Below the pieces are notes generated by a model. The model worked only from the letters and a program-made list of their open reading frames with translations, did no database searches and was not told the origin of the DNA. DNA of 64,000 nucleotides from Williamsia sp. 1138 (lineage in GTDB: Bacteria > Actinomycetota > Actinomycetes > Mycobacteriales > Mycobacteriaceae), in contig NZ_MJEJ02000054.1 of the NCBI RefSeq assembly GCF_002095435.2, positions 62,001-126,000 of the forward strand. Direction: 5' to 3'. Both the position numbers and the translations under genes were made by a program. Positions 38,749-48,400 of the stretch are shown here, piece by piece; within the stretch, counting starts at the first letter, position 1, and the number at the start of each line of letters is the position of its first letter.

Positions 38749-40098
38749 TCAGCCTTCGATGATGGCGGTGACGCCCTGTCCGCCGGCGGCACAGATCGAG
38801 ATCAGCGCGCGGCCGCCACCGTTCTCCTTGATCTGCTTCGCTGCCTGGGCGACGATCCGGCCACCGGTCGCGGCGAACGGGTGTCCCGCAGCCAACGACG
38901 AGCCGTTGACGTTGAGCTTGGCGCGATCGATCGAGCCGAGTGCCTTGTCGAGGCCGAGGCGTTCTTTGCAGTAATCCTCGGATTCAAACGCCGCGAGGGT
39001 GCAGAGCACCACCGACGCGAAGGCCTCATGGATTTCGTAGAAGTCGAAGTCCTGCAGGGTCAGGCCATTGCGCTCGAGCAGCCGCGGGATGGCGTAGGTC
39101 GGGGCCATCAACAGGCCGTCGGGCCCGTTGACGTAGTCGACTGCAGCGGTCTCGACGTCCACCAGGTACGCGAGCACCGGCAGCTTCTTCTCCGCAGCCC
39201 ACTCGTCGGTCGACAGCAACACCGCCGATGCACCGTCGGTCAACGGGGTCGAGTTGCCCGCGGTCATGGTCGCGTCGCCGAGCGAGACGCCGAAGACCGG
39301 CTTGAGGGTCGCCAGCTTCTCGACCTTGCTGCCCGGACGCAGGTTCTGGTCGCGGGTCAGACCCTGGAACGGGGTGATCAGATCGTCGAAGAACCCGCGG
39401 TCGTACGCTGCCGCCATCTTCTGGTGGCTGGCCGCGGCGAGCTCGTCCTGGTCCTCGCGCTTGATGCCGAACTCCTTGGCGGTGATGGCCGCGTGGTCGC
39501 CCATCGACATCCCGGTGCGTGGTTCGCCGTTGCGGGGGATCTCGATGCCCAGCGAGGTCGGGAGCTTGGCGACGGCCTTGAGCCGGTCAGCCAGGCTGCG
39601 CGCCCGGTTCACCTGCAACATCACCTGGCGCATGTCCTCGGAAACCCCGATGGGCGCGTCCGACGTGGTGTCGACGCCGCCGCCGATACCGGCCTCGAAC
39701 TTGCCGGTGGCGATGCCGTCGGCGACCGCGGAGATCGCCTGCAGGCCGGTGCCGCAGGCCTGCTGCAGATCGAAGGCAGGCGTGTACGGCGACAGCGCCG
39801 AACCCAGCACCGATTCCCGGATCAGGTTGAAGTCGCGCGAGTGCTTGAGCACCGCGCCGCCGGCGACCATGCCGAGGCGTTCACCCTGCAGGCTGAACCG
39901 GCTGATCAGGCCGTCGAGGGTGGCAGTGAACATGTCCTGATTGCTCGCGCGGGCGTACGCACCATCCTGGCGCGCGAACGGAATCCGGTTGCCACCGACG
40001 ATCGCGACCGGCCGCACGCTGCGGGTCTTGCGCGATGTGGTCGCAGCCCCACTGGTTTCTGTCGGCCCGTTGTTTGTGGGCTCATTGCTCGTCGACAC
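38749..40098 (-). CDS. fadA2: Acetyl-CoA acyltransferase (thiolase), FadA2 type
   Basis: A 449-residue thiolase equivalent to M. tuberculosis Rv0243, catalysing thiolytic cleavage of 3-ketoacyl-CoA or its reverse. The active-site cysteine is Cys115 in LQQACGTGLQ; the second histidine motif HEAFAS and the C-terminal catalytic CAAGGQG are present. A Ser/Thr-rich N-terminal extension of about 25 residues precedes the fold. It diverges from fabG4 across a perfect 16-base operator-like palindrome, matching the conserved mycobacterial arrangement. Confidence 0.92.
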   Translation of the reverse strand: MSTSNEPTNNGPTETSGAATTSRKTRSVRPVAIVGGNRIPFARQDGAYARASNQDMFTATLDGLISRFSLQGERLGMVAGGAVLKHSRDFNLIRESVLGSALSPYTPAFDLQQACGTGLQAISAVADGIATGKFEAGIGGGVDTTSDAPIGVSEDMRQVMLQVNRARSLADRLKAVAKLPTSLGIEIPRNGEPRTGMSMGDHAAITAKEFGIKREDQDELAAASHQKMAAAYDRGFFDDLITPFQGLTRDQNLRPGSKVEKLATLKPVFGVSLGDATMTAGNSTPLTDGASAVLLSTDEWAAEKKLPVLAYLVDVETAAVDYVNGPDGLLMAPTYAIPRLLERNGLTLQDFDFYEIHEAFASVVLCTLAAFESEDYCKERLGLDKALGSIDRAKLNVNGSSLAAGHPFAATGGRIVAQAAKQIKENGGGRALISICAAGGQGVTAIIEG

Positions 40099-40138
40099 TG
40101 TGGCTCTCCCATGTAGTGGATGACTCGTATAGCGTATT

Positions 40139-40154
40139 CTTACTCGCGAGTAAG
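40139..40154. promoter_or_regulatory. Perfect palindromic operator in the fadA2-fabG4 divergent promoter
   Basis: CTTACTCGCGAGTAAG is a perfect 16-base palindrome 41 bases upstream of the fadA2 start and 84 bases upstream of the fabG4 start. Its CTTAC/GTAAG arms recur in the TetR gene's own promoter at 43214, so the neighbouring TetR protein is the likely binder. Confidence 0.75.
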
Positions 40155-40237
40155 TTAGTTGTCGACTCCGCCCGGGACTACCCCTGATGGGCGGCGGAAA
40201 ACAACTTCAGATGCCGTCAGCGACCTAGGAGTGCTTC

Positions 40238-41608
40238 GTGTCAGCCACTGGAACCACCGACCTGTATTCGACGTTCGTCAGCTCCGGACCCGGATCGTTC
40301 ATCGCCGGCAAGGTCGGCCTGCCCCAGCCGCCGGTCCTGCGCCGTTACAAGGCAGGCGAACCGGCTCTGTCCGGGCCCGTCCTGCTCGGCGGCAACGGCC
40401 GGCTGATCGAACCGCTGCGCGAGATCCTCGGCGATCCCGACAGCGGATATGAACTGATCACGAACAACACCGGGGGCCGGGGTGCGGACAAGCTCGGCGC
40501 CGTCGTGCTCGACGCGACCGGGATCACCCAGTCCTCGGAGCTCTCGCTGCTCTTCGAGTTCTTCACCCCGACCCTGCGTTCCACCGGCAACTCGGCGCGC
40601 TTCGTGGTCATCGGCACCACCCCCGAACTGATCAAGAACCCGAACGAGCACATCGCCCAGCGCGCCCTCGAAGGCTTCACCCGCTCCCTCGGCAAGGAGC
40701 TGCGCAAGGGTGCCACGGCACAGCTCGTATACGTCTCCCCCGACGCCAAGACCGGCCTGTCCGGCCTTGAGTCGACACTGCGGTTCATCCTCTCGGCCAA
40801 GTCGGCCTTCGTCGACGCCCAGGTCATCCGCGTCGACGAAAAAGATGCCGTCGCGCCGGCCAGCTGGGACAAGCCGCTGCAGGGCAAGGTCGCCGTGGTC
40901 ACCGGAGCCGCCCGCGGTATCGGCGCCACCATCGCCGAGGTGCTCGCCCGTGACGGCGCCCACGTCATCGCCGCGGACATCCCCGCTGCGGGCGATGCCC
41001 TGTCGGCGACCGCGAACAAGGTCGGCGGCACCGCGCTGCCCCTCGACGTCACAGCCGCCGACGCAGGCAAGAAGCTCGCCGAGCACGTCCTCGAACGTCA
41101 CGGCGGCGTGGACATCATCGTGAACAACGCGGGCATCACCCGCGACAAGCTGCTCGCCAACATGGACGACGCTCGCTGGAGTTCGGTCATCGGCGTGAAT
41201 CTCATTGCGCCGCAGCAGCTCGTCGACGACCTGGTCGAGGCGGGCGCACTGCGTGAGGGTGGCTCGGTCATCGACGTGTCGTCCATCGCGGGTATCGCGG
41301 GCAACCGCGGGCAGACCAACTACGGCACCTCGAAGGCCGGGGTGATCGGCCTCGTCGACGCCTACGCGCCGATCCTGGCCGAGAAGAAGATCACCATCAA
41401 CGCGGTCGCCCCGGGCTTCATCGAAACCGCCATGACCGCCGCGATTCCGCTGGCCACCCGCGAGGTGGGCCGTCGCATCAGCTCGCTGCAGCAGGGCGGT
41501 CAGACCGTCGACGTCGCAGAGACCGTCGCATACTTCGCCAATCCGGCGTCGAGTGCGGTCACCGGCAACGTCGTCCGGGTCTGCGGCCAGAGCATGCTGG
41601 GTGCCTGA
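40238..41608 (+). CDS. fabG4: High-molecular-weight 3-oxoacyl-ACP/CoA reductase, FabG4
   Basis: A 456-residue two-part SDR equivalent to Rv0242c. The N-terminal 200 residues form the extra domain typical of FabG4. The C-terminal half holds the cofactor site TGAARGIG near residue 219, NNAGITRDK, and the catalytic Ser with Tyr-x-x-x-Lys (SSIAG, YGTSKAG). It reduces 3-ketoacyl chains using NAD(P)H, acting between FadA2 and the MaoC dehydratase that follows one base after its stop. Regulation is probably by the TetR palindrome shared with fadA2. Confidence 0.93.
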   Translation: MSATGTTDLYSTFVSSGPGSFIAGKVGLPQPPVLRRYKAGEPALSGPVLLGGNGRLIEPLREILGDPDSGYELITNNTGGRGADKLGAVVLDATGITQSSELSLLFEFFTPTLRSTGNSARFVVIGTTPELIKNPNEHIAQRALEGFTRSLGKELRKGATAQLVYVSPDAKTGLSGLESTLRFILSAKSAFVDAQVIRVDEKDAVAPASWDKPLQGKVAVVTGAARGIGATIAEVLARDGAHVIAADIPAAGDALSATANKVGGTALPLDVTAADAGKKLAEHVLERHGGVDIIVNNAGITRDKLLANMDDARWSSVIGVNLIAPQQLVDDLVEAGALREGGSVIDVSSIAGIAGNRGQTNYGTSKAGVIGLVDAYAPILAEKKITINAVAPGFIETAMTAAIPLATREVGRRISSLQQGGQTVDVAETVAYFANPASSAVTGNVVRVCGQSMLGA

Positions 41609-41609
41609 T

Positions 41610-42497
41610 ATGGCCAAAACCATTGCACTGAAGGAGTTCCCGGGGACCGCCGATATCTACCGGCGGGCCATCATCGGGATGCTGCCGGTGGTCGGCAAGT
41701 CGGGGAAGGTATCCCCCGACGCCACCCTCCCCGACACCGAGCTGACGCTGTCCGGCGTGAAGGTCGACCTCGATCAGCTCGCCAAGTACTGCGCCGCGAC
41801 GGGTCAGCGGTTCGGCGACACGCTCCCGCTGACGTTCCCGTTCGTCCTCCAGTTCCCGCTGGTCATGAAACTGCTTGTCGCAGGCGACTTCCCGTTGACG
41901 GCCATCGGCTCGGTCCACATCGAGAACACCATCGAGCGGTTCCGGCCGATCGGGGTCACCGAGCCGCTGACGATCACCACGCACGCCGAGAACCTGCGCG
42001 AACACCGCAAGGGCATGCTGGTCGACGCGATCTCAGAGTTCGCCGTCGGCCACGAGCCGGTCGCCAGGCAGACCGCGACGTTCCTGAGTCAGCAGCGCAC
42101 CAGCCTGTCCGGTGGGCCGCGACCCGAGGCCCCGAAGGATCATCGCCCGCCGCCGCCGGATGCGAAACTGAAGGCGGATCTGGGGCTGATCCGGCAGTAC
42201 GCGGCAGCCAGCGGTGACCGCAACCCGATCCACATGAGCGATCTGGGCGCCAAGGCGTTCGGCTTCCCACGGGCCATCGCCCACGGTATGTGGACCGCCG
42301 CACGCGTGGTCGCGAACGTCGAGGGGCGGCTGGACGACACGGTCACCTACAACGTGCGGTTCGGCAAGCCGGTCATCCTGCCCGCGACGGTGAACGTGTA
42401 CACCACACAGGTCGAGGGCGCGGGGGCCGGCGCGTTCGACATCTCGGTGCTCAACCCGAAGAAGGGTTACCCGCACCTCACCGCAACCCTCCGGTAA
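41610..42497 (+). CDS. htdX: MaoC-type (R)-3-hydroxyacyl thioester dehydratase, HtdX
   Basis: A 295-residue double-hotdog dehydratase equivalent to Rv0241c, removing water from 3-hydroxyacyl chains. The catalytic hydratase-2 motif is visible in the C-terminal half: SGDRNPIHMSDLGAKAFGF, with the Asp and His in the standard D-x4-H spacing, followed by AIAHGMW. I start it at the ATG at 41610 (MAKTIALKEF), one base after the fabG4 stop, rather than at the upstream in-frame GTG inside fabG4. It forms an operon with fabG4. Confidence 0.92.
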   Translation: MAKTIALKEFPGTADIYRRAIIGMLPVVGKSGKVSPDATLPDTELTLSGVKVDLDQLAKYCAATGQRFGDTLPLTFPFVLQFPLVMKLLVAGDFPLTAIGSVHIENTIERFRPIGVTEPLTITTHAENLREHRKGMLVDAISEFAVGHEPVARQTATFLSQQRTSLSGGPRPEAPKDHRPPPPDAKLKADLGLIRQYAAASGDRNPIHMSDLGAKAFGFPRAIAHGMWTAARVVANVEGRLDDTVTYNVRFGKPVILPATVNVYTTQVEGAGAGAFDISVLNPKKGYPHLTATLR

Positions 42498-42498
42498 T

Positions 42499-42565
42499 CC
42501 CGATGATGGGGCCTTTTGGCGACGCCCACCTGGGCTTTTGTTCGCCAAAAGGCCCCATTTTCGGG
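42499..42565. repeat. Palindromic element, copy 2, between convergent genes
   Basis: Arms at 42499-42521 and 42543-42565 pair over 21 of 23 positions and share TGGGGCCTTTTGGCG with the copy at 38675. The loop again holds a short dyad (GCCCACCTGGGC) followed by TTTT. It fills the gap between htdX and the TetR gene, which converge. Confidence 0.8.
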
Positions 42566-42567
42566 CT

Positions 42568-43173
42568 CTAGGGGCGGTCGCCCGCGAGGCCGCGCCAGCC
42601 CATGGACACCATGAGGTCGGCAGCGGTGTCGAGATCGATGTCCCCTTCGGAGATACGGTCGGCCACTGCCTCACCGGCACCGACCAGCGCGACGGCCATC
42701 AGTTCGAAATCGGTGTCACTCGGATGCGGAACCGTGGTCCCGCGGCGCAGCAGGTCGGCGACCATCTCGATCAGTCGCGCACGACTCGCGGCGACGAGAC
42801 CTGCGAAGTTGGCCTGGCCGGTGGCGAGACGATAGAGCACCCGCCACGACTCCTTGTTGTCGTGGACGTACCGCAGGAAGTCGTAGATGACGGTGCGGGC
42901 CTGATCGTGCTGGCGGAGATTAGGGTCGAAGCCGGCGCTCATCGCTTCGATGAAACGGCCACCCTCGCGGTTGATACAGGCCCCGAACAGTTCGTCCTTG
43001 GATCCGTAGTAGAGATACAGCATCGGCTTGCTGATGCTGGCCTGTGCCGCAATGGCATCCATCGAGGTCTCTCGAAAGCCGTTGGCGGCGAACACCTGTA
43101 CGGCCGCATCGAGCATCTGCTGCTCGCGGACGGCGCGCGGCAGGCGCTTCGTTCCTCCGGCCACAACAACCAC
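42568..43173 (-). CDS. TetR-family regulator of the fadA2/fabG4 locus (Rv0238 type)
   Basis: A 201-residue TetR regulator. The N-terminal helix-turn-helix is clear (REQQMLDAAVQVFAANGF, then TSMDAIAAQASISKPMLYLYY), and the C-terminal domain should bind an acyl-CoA-like or other small effector. It occupies the position of Rv0238 in the conserved block. An inverted repeat upstream of its start has the same CTTAC/GTAAG arms as the palindrome in the fadA2-fabG4 promoter, suggesting autoregulation and control of both operons. Confidence 0.9.
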   Translation of the reverse strand: MVVVAGGTKRLPRAVREQQMLDAAVQVFAANGFRETSMDAIAAQASISKPMLYLYYGSKDELFGACINREGGRFIEAMSAGFDPNLRQHDQARTVIYDFLRYVHDNKESWRVLYRLATGQANFAGLVAASRARLIEMVADLLRRGTTVPHPSDTDFELMAVALVGAGEAVADRISEGDIDLDTAADLMVSMGWRGLAGDRP

Positions 43174-43213
43174 TCTTTCTGCCAGTTTCTGGACACACGG
43201 ACGTCCGGACTAC

Positions 43214-43229
43214 CTTACCAGCCGGTAAG
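43214..43229. promoter_or_regulatory. Operator-like inverted repeat upstream of the TetR gene
   Basis: CTTACCAGCCGGTAAG has perfect six-base arms (14 of 16 positions symmetric) 41 bases upstream of the TetR ATG, the same offset as the palindrome upstream of fadA2. The arms resemble those of the operator at 40139. Confidence 0.65.
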
Positions 43230-43297
43230 TTTCGGGTTCCCGAAGTGGGGAATCGTCGTCGCATCTGCCCGTCGGGCAGGTCGGCGGTCGAGCATTC

Positions 43298-44515
43298 TCA
43301 GCAGTCGAGCACACCCTTCGCGCGGAGCACCCGCACCACCGACTCGTCCACCTGCGTGGCAGACAACTCTCCGGCCTTCACGGCCGTGGTCAGCGTATCG
43401 AGCACCGCGGGCACCTTGTCGGTGGACAGCCAGAGCGCGATGTCGGCGCCTGCGGACAACGCGAGGGTCGCAGCCTTCTCGATGCCGTACTTGGCGCTGA
43501 TCGCCGCCATGCCCGACAGATCGTCGGTGAAGATCGGACCGTCGAAGGGCTTGCCGCCGTAGCCGGTGCCGTCGCGGAGCAACGACATCGCCGGCTCACT
43601 GATGCTCGCCGGGGTGTCCGGACCGGTCAGACCCGGGACGATGAGATGCCCCACCATCACCCCGACCCCGGGCTGGATCAGCGTGCGATAGGGGACGAGA
43701 TCGTCGTCTTGCAGCTCGTCGAGCGGCGGGGTCGCGACAGTGCCGGTATGCGAATCGCCGGATCCGTGACCGTGACCCGGGAAGTGTTTGAACACCGGCA
43801 TGATGCCTGCATCCTGGAGGCCGTGAGCGTAGGCATTCGCGTACTGGGTCACGACCTCGGGGTCGTCGCTGAACGAACGGTCGCCGATGACCTCGTCGTC
43901 GGATTCGTCGCTGACGTCGGCGACCGGCGCGTAGTCGACGGTGACGCCGAGCTCCTTCATCTTCTGACCCTGGGCTTTTGCCAGCGCACGAACCTGCGCC
44001 GGCGTATCGGTCTGCGCGAGTTCCCGGGCCGACGGGCTGTCGATCCCCAACGACGACAGCCGGGACACCCTGCCGCCCTCCTGGTCGACGGTGACCATCA
44101 CCGGGGTCTTCGCCGCATCCTGCACCGTCTCGATGCCGCCGTCGGACAGAATCGACAGATCGGTCCAGCTGCCGATGAACACGCCGCCGATCTGTTCGGT
44201 CTGCACGACGTCGAGCGCATCAGCGGTCCCGGTGACACCGACGACCAGCAGCTGGGCCAGCTTCTGCCGCAGTGTCATCGACTCGAGCTCGTCGTCACCA
44301 CACGACACCGGCGACACCGCAGGCGATGAGGACACCGGGGCACTCGAGGCCGTCCTGCTCGAGTAGGCCGAGGTCGGCGGGATCTCCGGACCGCCGTCAC
44401 CGTTACTGCAGGCTGCCAGGACCGATGCCACCGCTGCTGTCAACGCCACCAGGCTTCTGGACCGCCGACGACCGGAGTACGGCCGACGACGGGAGGACTG
44501 CTCGGGGGAAAACAT
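43298..44515 (-). CDS. lpqI: Lipoprotein beta-N-acetylglucosaminidase, glycoside hydrolase family 3 (LpqI)
   Basis: A 405-residue surface lipoprotein equivalent to Rv0237, which cleaves N-acetylglucosamine from muropeptides in cell-wall recycling. The N-terminus has an arginine-rich start, a hydrophobic stretch and the lipobox VLAAC, then a Ser/Pro-rich linker of about 50 residues. The family-3 core includes VTVDQEGGRVSRL, the NagZ-type KHFPGHG with the catalytic Asp-His pair in GSGDSHTG, and the nucleophile Asp in FTDDLSGMAAI. It is convergent with nothing nearby and diverges from the stress-protein operon. Confidence 0.92.
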   Translation of the reverse strand: MFSPEQSSRRRPYSGRRRSRSLVALTAAVASVLAACSNGDGGPEIPPTSAYSSRTASSAPVSSSPAVSPVSCGDDELESMTLRQKLAQLLVVGVTGTADALDVVQTEQIGGVFIGSWTDLSILSDGGIETVQDAAKTPVMVTVDQEGGRVSRLSSLGIDSPSARELAQTDTPAQVRALAKAQGQKMKELGVTVDYAPVADVSDESDDEVIGDRSFSDDPEVVTQYANAYAHGLQDAGIMPVFKHFPGHGHGSGDSHTGTVATPPLDELQDDDLVPYRTLIQPGVGVMVGHLIVPGLTGPDTPASISEPAMSLLRDGTGYGGKPFDGPIFTDDLSGMAAISAKYGIEKAATLALSAGADIALWLSTDKVPAVLDTLTTAVKAGELSATQVDESVVRVLRAKGVLDC

Positions 44516-44604
44516 GCGTCGAGTCTTGCACGGGCCACTGATGTGACGGACGTTACATTTGCCGGGTATTCTCGAAGTCCTAGGCCCCTGCGGGAGGAAA
44601 AGCC

Positions 44605-45204
44605 ATGTCCGGTCCGAACGGTGACACCAAGCAAGACACGATCAGGGACACCAAGCAAGACACGATCATGATCGCCTACGACGGCAGCGAGAACGCCGAT
44701 CGTGCGATCGACTACGCGGGACGTTTTCTGGCCTCCCATCGCGCCTACGTCGTGACGGCGTGGGAGTCGGGGGTCCACCAGAGTGCTCGGCTGTCGGCCC
44801 TGTCAGGCGGGATGCAGCCGGTGCTCCATTCGGTCGTCGACCAGGACATCGACGATGCACTGCATGTCGACGCCCGTACCCGCAATTCCCGGGGCGTCGC
44901 GCGGGCCCGAGCGGCGGGACTGGCCGCCGAGGGCCGCCTCGCCGAGGTCGATTCGACGGTGTGGGGTGCGTTGGTGGACGCCGCGGACTCTCTCGACGTC
45001 GACATCCTCGTCACCGGAACCCGCGGTTCGTCAGGTTTGCGAGCGCTCCTGCACAGCAGTGTCGCCGAGCACGTACTGAAGCACTGCCACCGCCCGGTGC
45101 TCGTAGTCCCCGCCGGGTGTGCCCGCCGCGGCGAGGGCGCGGTCGCCGGCCAGAAGGCGGCTGACCGGAAGAGCAAGGCCCGGGTGGTAACTTCGCAGCC
45201 ATGA
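44605..45204 (+). CDS. Universal stress protein (UspA domain)
   Basis: A 199-residue single-domain universal stress protein. The UspA start MIAYDGSENADRAIDYA begins at residue 22, and the C-terminal nucleotide motif GTRGSSGLRALLHSS followed by VLVVP is of the ATP-binding type. The first 21 residues contain a tandem duplication (DTKQDTI twice). GGGAGGAAAA precedes the ATG at 44605, supporting this start even though the domain itself could begin at the ATG at 44668. Its stop overlaps the next gene as ATGA. Confidence 0.88.
   Translation: MSGPNGDTKQDTIRDTKQDTIMIAYDGSENADRAIDYAGRFLASHRAYVVTAWESGVHQSARLSALSGGMQPVLHSVVDQDIDDALHVDARTRNSRGVARARAAGLAAEGRLAEVDSTVWGALVDAADSLDVDILVTGTRGSSGLRALLHSSVAEHVLKHCHRPVLVVPAGCARRGEGAVAGQKAADRKSKARVVTSQP
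44623..44670 (+). repeat. Tandem 24-base duplication in the universal stress protein gene
   Basis: Units 44623-44646 and 44647-44670 differ at one base. The duplication is in frame and adds eight residues to the N-terminal tail, outside the UspA fold. Confidence 0.9.
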
Positions 45205-45401
45205 TGAACAACCGCCTGATCGCCGGCGCCGTCGCCGGCCTCCTCGGCGTGGTCGTGGCCATTGGAGCGGTGTTCCTCGGTGGCGTCTTGACCTCTGAGG
45301 ACAAGCCAGCAACCGATGTGAACAGCTTCAACGCCGACAGCGGATTCGTTCAGGGCTCGGTCGACTACGGAACAAGGGACAACGCCGGAGTCACAAACTG
45401 A
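45201..45401 (+). CDS. Small membrane protein, DUF2613 family (Rv0236A type)
   Basis: A 66-residue protein with one N-terminal membrane segment (residues about 6-28, AGAVAGLLGVVVAIGAVFLG) and a hydrophilic exported tail. It occupies the place of Rv0236A next to aftD in mycobacteria. The ATG overlaps the stress-protein stop, and its own stop overlaps the probable CTG start of aftD, so the three genes appear translationally coupled. Function unknown; position suggests a role with the arabinosyltransferase. Confidence 0.85.
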   Translation: MMNNRLIAGAVAGLLGVVVAIGAVFLGGVLTSEDKPATDVNSFNADSGFVQGSVDYGTRDNAGVTN

Positions 45402-48400
45402 CCAAACGGGGACTGCTTTGTGCAGCTCTGTGGGCGCTGTTGGCGTCATTCGCCCAATCGCCCGGCCTGATCGCCGCCGACACCAAACTCGACCTCACCG
45501 CCGACCCACTCGGCTTTCTCGGTCGCGCCGCGCATCTGTGGTCGTCTGTCGCTCCCCTCGGCCAGGTGCAGAATCAGGCCTACGGATACTTCTTCCCGCA
45601 TGGGGCCTTCTTCGCCGCCGGTGATCTGCTCTCCCTCCCGCCCTGGGTGACGCAGCGCCTGTGGTGGGCTCTGTTGCTGTGGGTCGGCTTCGTGGGATTC
45701 GTCCGTCTCGCCGACGCGGTGGGTGTCGGCTCACGGTGGTCGCGGATCTTCGCCGCGGTGGTCTTCGTCGCGAGCCCACGGGTACTGACGACCATCGGAT
45801 CGATCTCCTCCGAGACACTGCCGGTGATGCTGGCCCCGTGGGTGCTGGCTCCCGTCGTCGTCGCCCTCAACCACACGGATCCGCGAAAGAATCTGCGGCA
45901 GCTGGCTTTCCAATCCGCCTGCGCACTGGCGCTGATGGGCGCGGTGAACGCGGTCGCCACACTTGCCGCGGCGTCGGTCGCCGGGCTGTGGTGGCTGCTG
46001 CACACCCCGATCAAGGGACCGGCCGCACGCTGGCTGCGATTCGGTGGCTGGTGGGCGCTCGGGGCCGCGGCGGCCTGCCTGTGGTGGGTCGTCCCGCTGC
46101 TCATCCTGTCCCGGGTCAGCCCGCCGTTCCTGGATTACATCGAATCCTCTCGAGTGACAACGGAATGGGTGTCGCTGACCGAGGTGCTGCGCGGCACGAG
46201 TGCCTGGACGCCGTTCGTCTCCCCGGAGCGGGTTGCGGGAGCGAGCCTGGTCACCCAGCCGGTCGCGGTGCTCGCCACCGGGTTGCTCGCGGCGGCGGGA
46301 CTGACCGGGCTCGCCATGCGGGCGATGCCCGGACGCGGCCGCCTGATCACCATCCTGATCGTCGGCCTGCTGATGATCTGCCTCGGCTATCCCGGCCAGC
46401 TCGGGTCGCCTCTCTCGGAGTCGGTGCGCGTATTCCTCGACGACGCGGGCGCACCGTTGCGCAACGTCCACAAGTGGGACCCACTGATCCGGATCCCGCT
46501 GGCACTGGGCATCGCTCACCTGCTGGCCCGCGTCCCCACACCGGACGTCGCGGGCTGGCGCACCACCGGCCGCGCGTTCGCCCACCCGGAGCGTTCGCGG
46601 CCGGTGGCGGCCGCGATCGTGGTCCTCGTGGCCGCGCTCGCAACCGGTTCGATGGTCTGGACGGCGTCATTGTCGGCGCCGGGCTCCTACAGCTCGATTC
46701 CGTCATATTGGAACCAGACGGCCCAGTGGCTGAAGGACAACGGTGCCGACCAGAATCGACGAGCGCTGGCGGTTCCGGGTTCGCCGTTTGCCAACCAGAC
46801 CTGGGGTCTGACCCGGGACGAACCGCTGCAGGTCCTCGCCGACGAACCGTGGGCGGTACGGGACGCGATCCCGCTGACGCCCCCCGGCGCCATCAGGGCC
46901 CTGGATTCGGTGCAGCGTGCGATCGCCGCCGGACGACCGCTCCCCGGCCTCGCCGCCACGCTTGCTCAGCAAGGCATTTCGTACGTGGTCGTACGCGCCG
47001 ACCTCGATCCGTCCACCTCGAGATCCGCGCGACCGATCCTGGCCCACAATGCGATCGCTGGCTCGCCGGGTATGACTCCGGTTGCGCAGTTCGGACCCGA
47101 GGTCGGCCCACCCCGGATCGACGACGTCGTCTCCGACGACGGGCTGCGCCCGACAATGCCTGCGATACAGATCTTTCAGGTCGAATCGGACGTCGCGTTC
47201 CCCGGCACCCGACCCTCCACAGTGGCCCTGAACCAAATGCCCAGGGTGTCCGGTGGACCTGAATCCCTGGCATCTCTTCAGAATGCGGCGGCACTGAGCG
47301 GCGAGCCACCAATGGGGCCCGTCCTGCTGCAGACCGATGCCCGGCGTGCCGGACTTGCCGATGTGCCGATGATCGTCACCGACTCCCCCACCGATCGTGA
47401 AGTCGACTTCGGGCGGGTCGACGATCACAGTTCTGCAATCCGAGCGCCCGGCGATCCACGACTGACCCAGAACGCCGCGACCGACTACCCGGTCGACGGC
47501 CAGCCTCTGGTGCAGGGCGACTGGCTGCTCGACGGCGAGCCCGGCCAATTGTCTGTCAGCGCATCCGGGTCGGCCTCAGACGCAACACAATTGGGTCAGA
47601 GCGCACCCGGCAGCTCACCGGCGGCTGCATTCGACGGCAACCCGAACACCGCGTGGGTCAGCCGCGGACTCGACTCCGCCGTGGGACAGTGGTTACAGCT
47701 CGACTTCACCAGACCACGGGAGCGGCTGGCCCTCGACGTCACCGTCGGCAAGGCGCTCGGCGCCGGCGTCAGCACCCTGCTGATCACCACCGAGGCAGGG
47801 AGCACCGTGGCCACCCGTGTGACCGCGGGTGAACCCACGTCCGTGGTGCCACCCAGCGGTCCGACCCGGTGGGTGCAGATCAGGGCCATCGGCACCGACA
47901 ACGGTACGGCCGGAAACCAGTTCGCGATCTCGGAGATCGAGCTCCGCGATGCCGCCCGGGCACGCACGCTGCCCATCCGCCACCGGGTCGTACTACCGGA
48001 GTTGGTGGCCGGTCAACAAATCGCCGGGTGGACCCTGGCCCCCGAGCTACCGGGCCGCGACGCGTGTGTTCCCGACCGCGATGTCACCCGATGTTCGGGC
48101 GCACTGGGACTCGCCCCCGAAGAACCCGGGATCTTCGGCCGGGTGTTGTCGGTACCGAGCCCGGTGGCGGTGACGCCCTCGATCACGCTGACCGCCAACC
48201 CTTCCGAGGAACTCAATCGACTACTGACCGGACCTGATCAGATCGTCGCAACCGCGCCGTCGGCGAGCACCGACCCTCGCGGCAACGCGGGCGCGGCCGT
48301 CGACGGTGACCCCGGCACCACCTGGGTCGCGCGCGACAACGGCGACGGCGCAGAGCGGCCGACGATCGAACTCACGCTGCCGAGTCCACGGGAGGTCGAC

